A DNA stretch of 64,000 nt, taken from contig JBHGNT010000017.1 in NCBI GenBank assembly GCA_043228905.1, positions 18,414,001 through 18,478,000 of the forward strand, in the 5' to 3' direction. The DNA is from Azolla caroliniana (taxonomy: Eukaryota; Polypodiophyta). The notes under the pieces are model-generated. The model searched no databases. It was given only the letters and a program-made list of their open reading frames with translations, and was not told the origin of the DNA. The position numbers were made by a program, and so were the translations under genes. The stretch's first letter is position 1, and every line of letters begins with the position of its first letter. Shown here piece after piece: positions 63,207 to 64,000 of this stretch.

Positions 63207-63801
63207 TGTTGGGAATATGTCCCTCCAGTGGGAGGAGGAACCAACTGTCCAGAAGTTGCTGACAGTCGATGACTGGGAAAATCCGACTGTTCCGAAAGCC
63301 GACAGTCGAAGACAGGGAAGATCTGACTGTTCCGAAAGCCGACAGTCGAAGAGTCGAAAACAGTGAGTCGACTGTTTGATAGTTCGACTATTATTATTAT
63401 AGCAATAATAATAATGATACGTAGCAAAGGCTACATTTGTAAATAGCCCATACAATGTATAAGTATAAATACACAAGGCAAAACGTGAGAAAGAGCGTGT
63501 AGAACAGAAGTAGCGTGAGAGTGTGTGAGACAGAGACTGAGTGAGAGCGGCGCCATAACTGTGTGCGTAACAATAGACACCAAGAGCCCTGCATGGTTGA
63601 TACACTCGAAGGAGTGTTGTAGCATTCTGTGTTGTATATCCACTATACATAGTGAAGCTCTGTTCCTGTGGTTTTCTCCCGTTTTAGGGTTTCCACATAA
63701 AGTCTTTGTGCACGATGGTTGTCCTGTTTTTCCTGGCATATCTGTGATTCGTATTTCAGCACAGTTCGTTTATTGTGATTTGACCAAACAATATCTCAAC
63801 A
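63207..63801 (+). mobile_element. Solo LTR S2 (Copia-like), inside C4
   Basis: 595 bp, TGTTGGGAATATGTCCC to TATCTCAACA, exact TSD CAGCT (63202-63206, 63802-63806). GGTTTTCTCCCGTTTTAGGG then TTTCCACATAAAG is the usual plant Copia LTR end. It contains two direct copies of GACTGTTCCGAAAGCCGACA. The start resembles S1. Confidence 0.9.
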
Positions 63802-64000
63802 CAGCTCCCCCTTTCTCCTTTCAAAAGTGTTGGCAGTTCTTTTGAAAGTGCCCCGGTTTCCCACAATAGAAGCATGTGGGCCTTCCCCTCGACTTTGACC
63901 TTGTCCCCGACCTATCTCGATTTGTGGAATTCGATTTTGGCCTCTTCCTCGATTCGTGTCACTTTCCGTGACGAGGGCCTTCGGGTCAGTATTGAACTCT
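63802..64000 (-). pseudogene. C4 gag zinc-knuckle region, partial
   Basis: Minus strand encodes an Arg/Gly-rich stretch and CFYCGKPGHFQKNCQHF, the CCHC knuckle of Copia Gag. It continues past the right edge. Confidence 0.78.

Larger units (their letters stand above)
59881..64000 (-). mobile_element. Copia element C4, internally deleted, runs off the window
   Basis: The 3' LTR (59881-60447, TGTTAGGATC to CCCAACA on the plus strand, left flank CGATT) is followed by two extra partial LTR copies. Then come minus-strand RNase H, integrase, protease and a gag knuckle at the right edge. Two foreign LTRs lie inside it. The 5' LTR is beyond 64000. Confidence 0.8.

Overview
The window is plant nuclear DNA that is almost entirely transposable elements. 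It has long AT-rich non-coding stretches, tRNA-iMet-primed Copia elements, plant Ty3/Gypsy lineages, one plant-type DOMON gene and a fragment of a plant KH-protein gene. I cannot place it more precisely than a land plant, probably a seed plant. There is no sign of bacterial, organellar or viral-genome organisation. Where whole elements survive, their boundaries were checked by eye from target-site duplications (TSDs).

Layout. 1-6051: AT-rich DNA with one host gene, a 198-residue secreted DOMON protein (3411-4007), just downstream of a compound TGTA/TG microsatellite. 6060-21217: a 15.2 kb hAT DNA transposon with a perfect 20 bp inverted repeat, a perfect 8 bp TSD (ATCATGAT) and an open transposase gene. 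It carries the 3' end of a host KH/FUBP-like gene. A 10.0 kb Ty3 element (G1, 7993-18000, TSD GGTTT, LTRs differing at one base in 481, uninterrupted 1950-codon gag-pol) is inserted in it. 22177-28285: a degenerate chromovirus (G2, TSD CGAAC) whose gag-protease-RT5' half is inverted relative to its RT3'-RNaseH-integrase-chromodomain half. 28356-30808: a Copia remnant with another LTR inserted in it. 30810-32815: a tandem repeat (about 190 bp monomers, partial 414 bp higher-order unit). 32914-33404: a MITE-like inverted repeat. 33482-34600: a Copia gag and LTR fragment.

34601-59351 reads as one chromovirus-like element (X, TSD GCGAC/GTGAC) swollen to 24.7 kb by insertions. A solo LTR, itself holding a truncated LINE, splits its 5' LTR. 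A gag-only relative of G1 (Y), a W-family solo LTR and a truncated W-family element (Z) replace its central part. A 4.9 kb LINE sits between its chromodomain stop codon and its 3' LTR. That LINE is itself split by two Copia elements, C1 (44282-49808, TSD CTCGT, nearly identical LTRs, one frameshift) and C2 (51189-56936, decayed). 59881-64000: a Copia element (C4) running off the right edge, with a 317 bp unit tandemly triplicated at its 3' LTR, an internal deletion, a W-family LTR and a solo LTR with an exact TSD.

Relative order is clear from nesting. X is older than LINE B, which is older than C1 and C2. The hAT element predates G1. G1 and C1 are the youngest insertions by LTR identity. The points most worth checking are the gene-carrying hAT element, the third gene of G1, the inverted chromovirus, the tRNA-like modules inside several LTRs, and the X nest.
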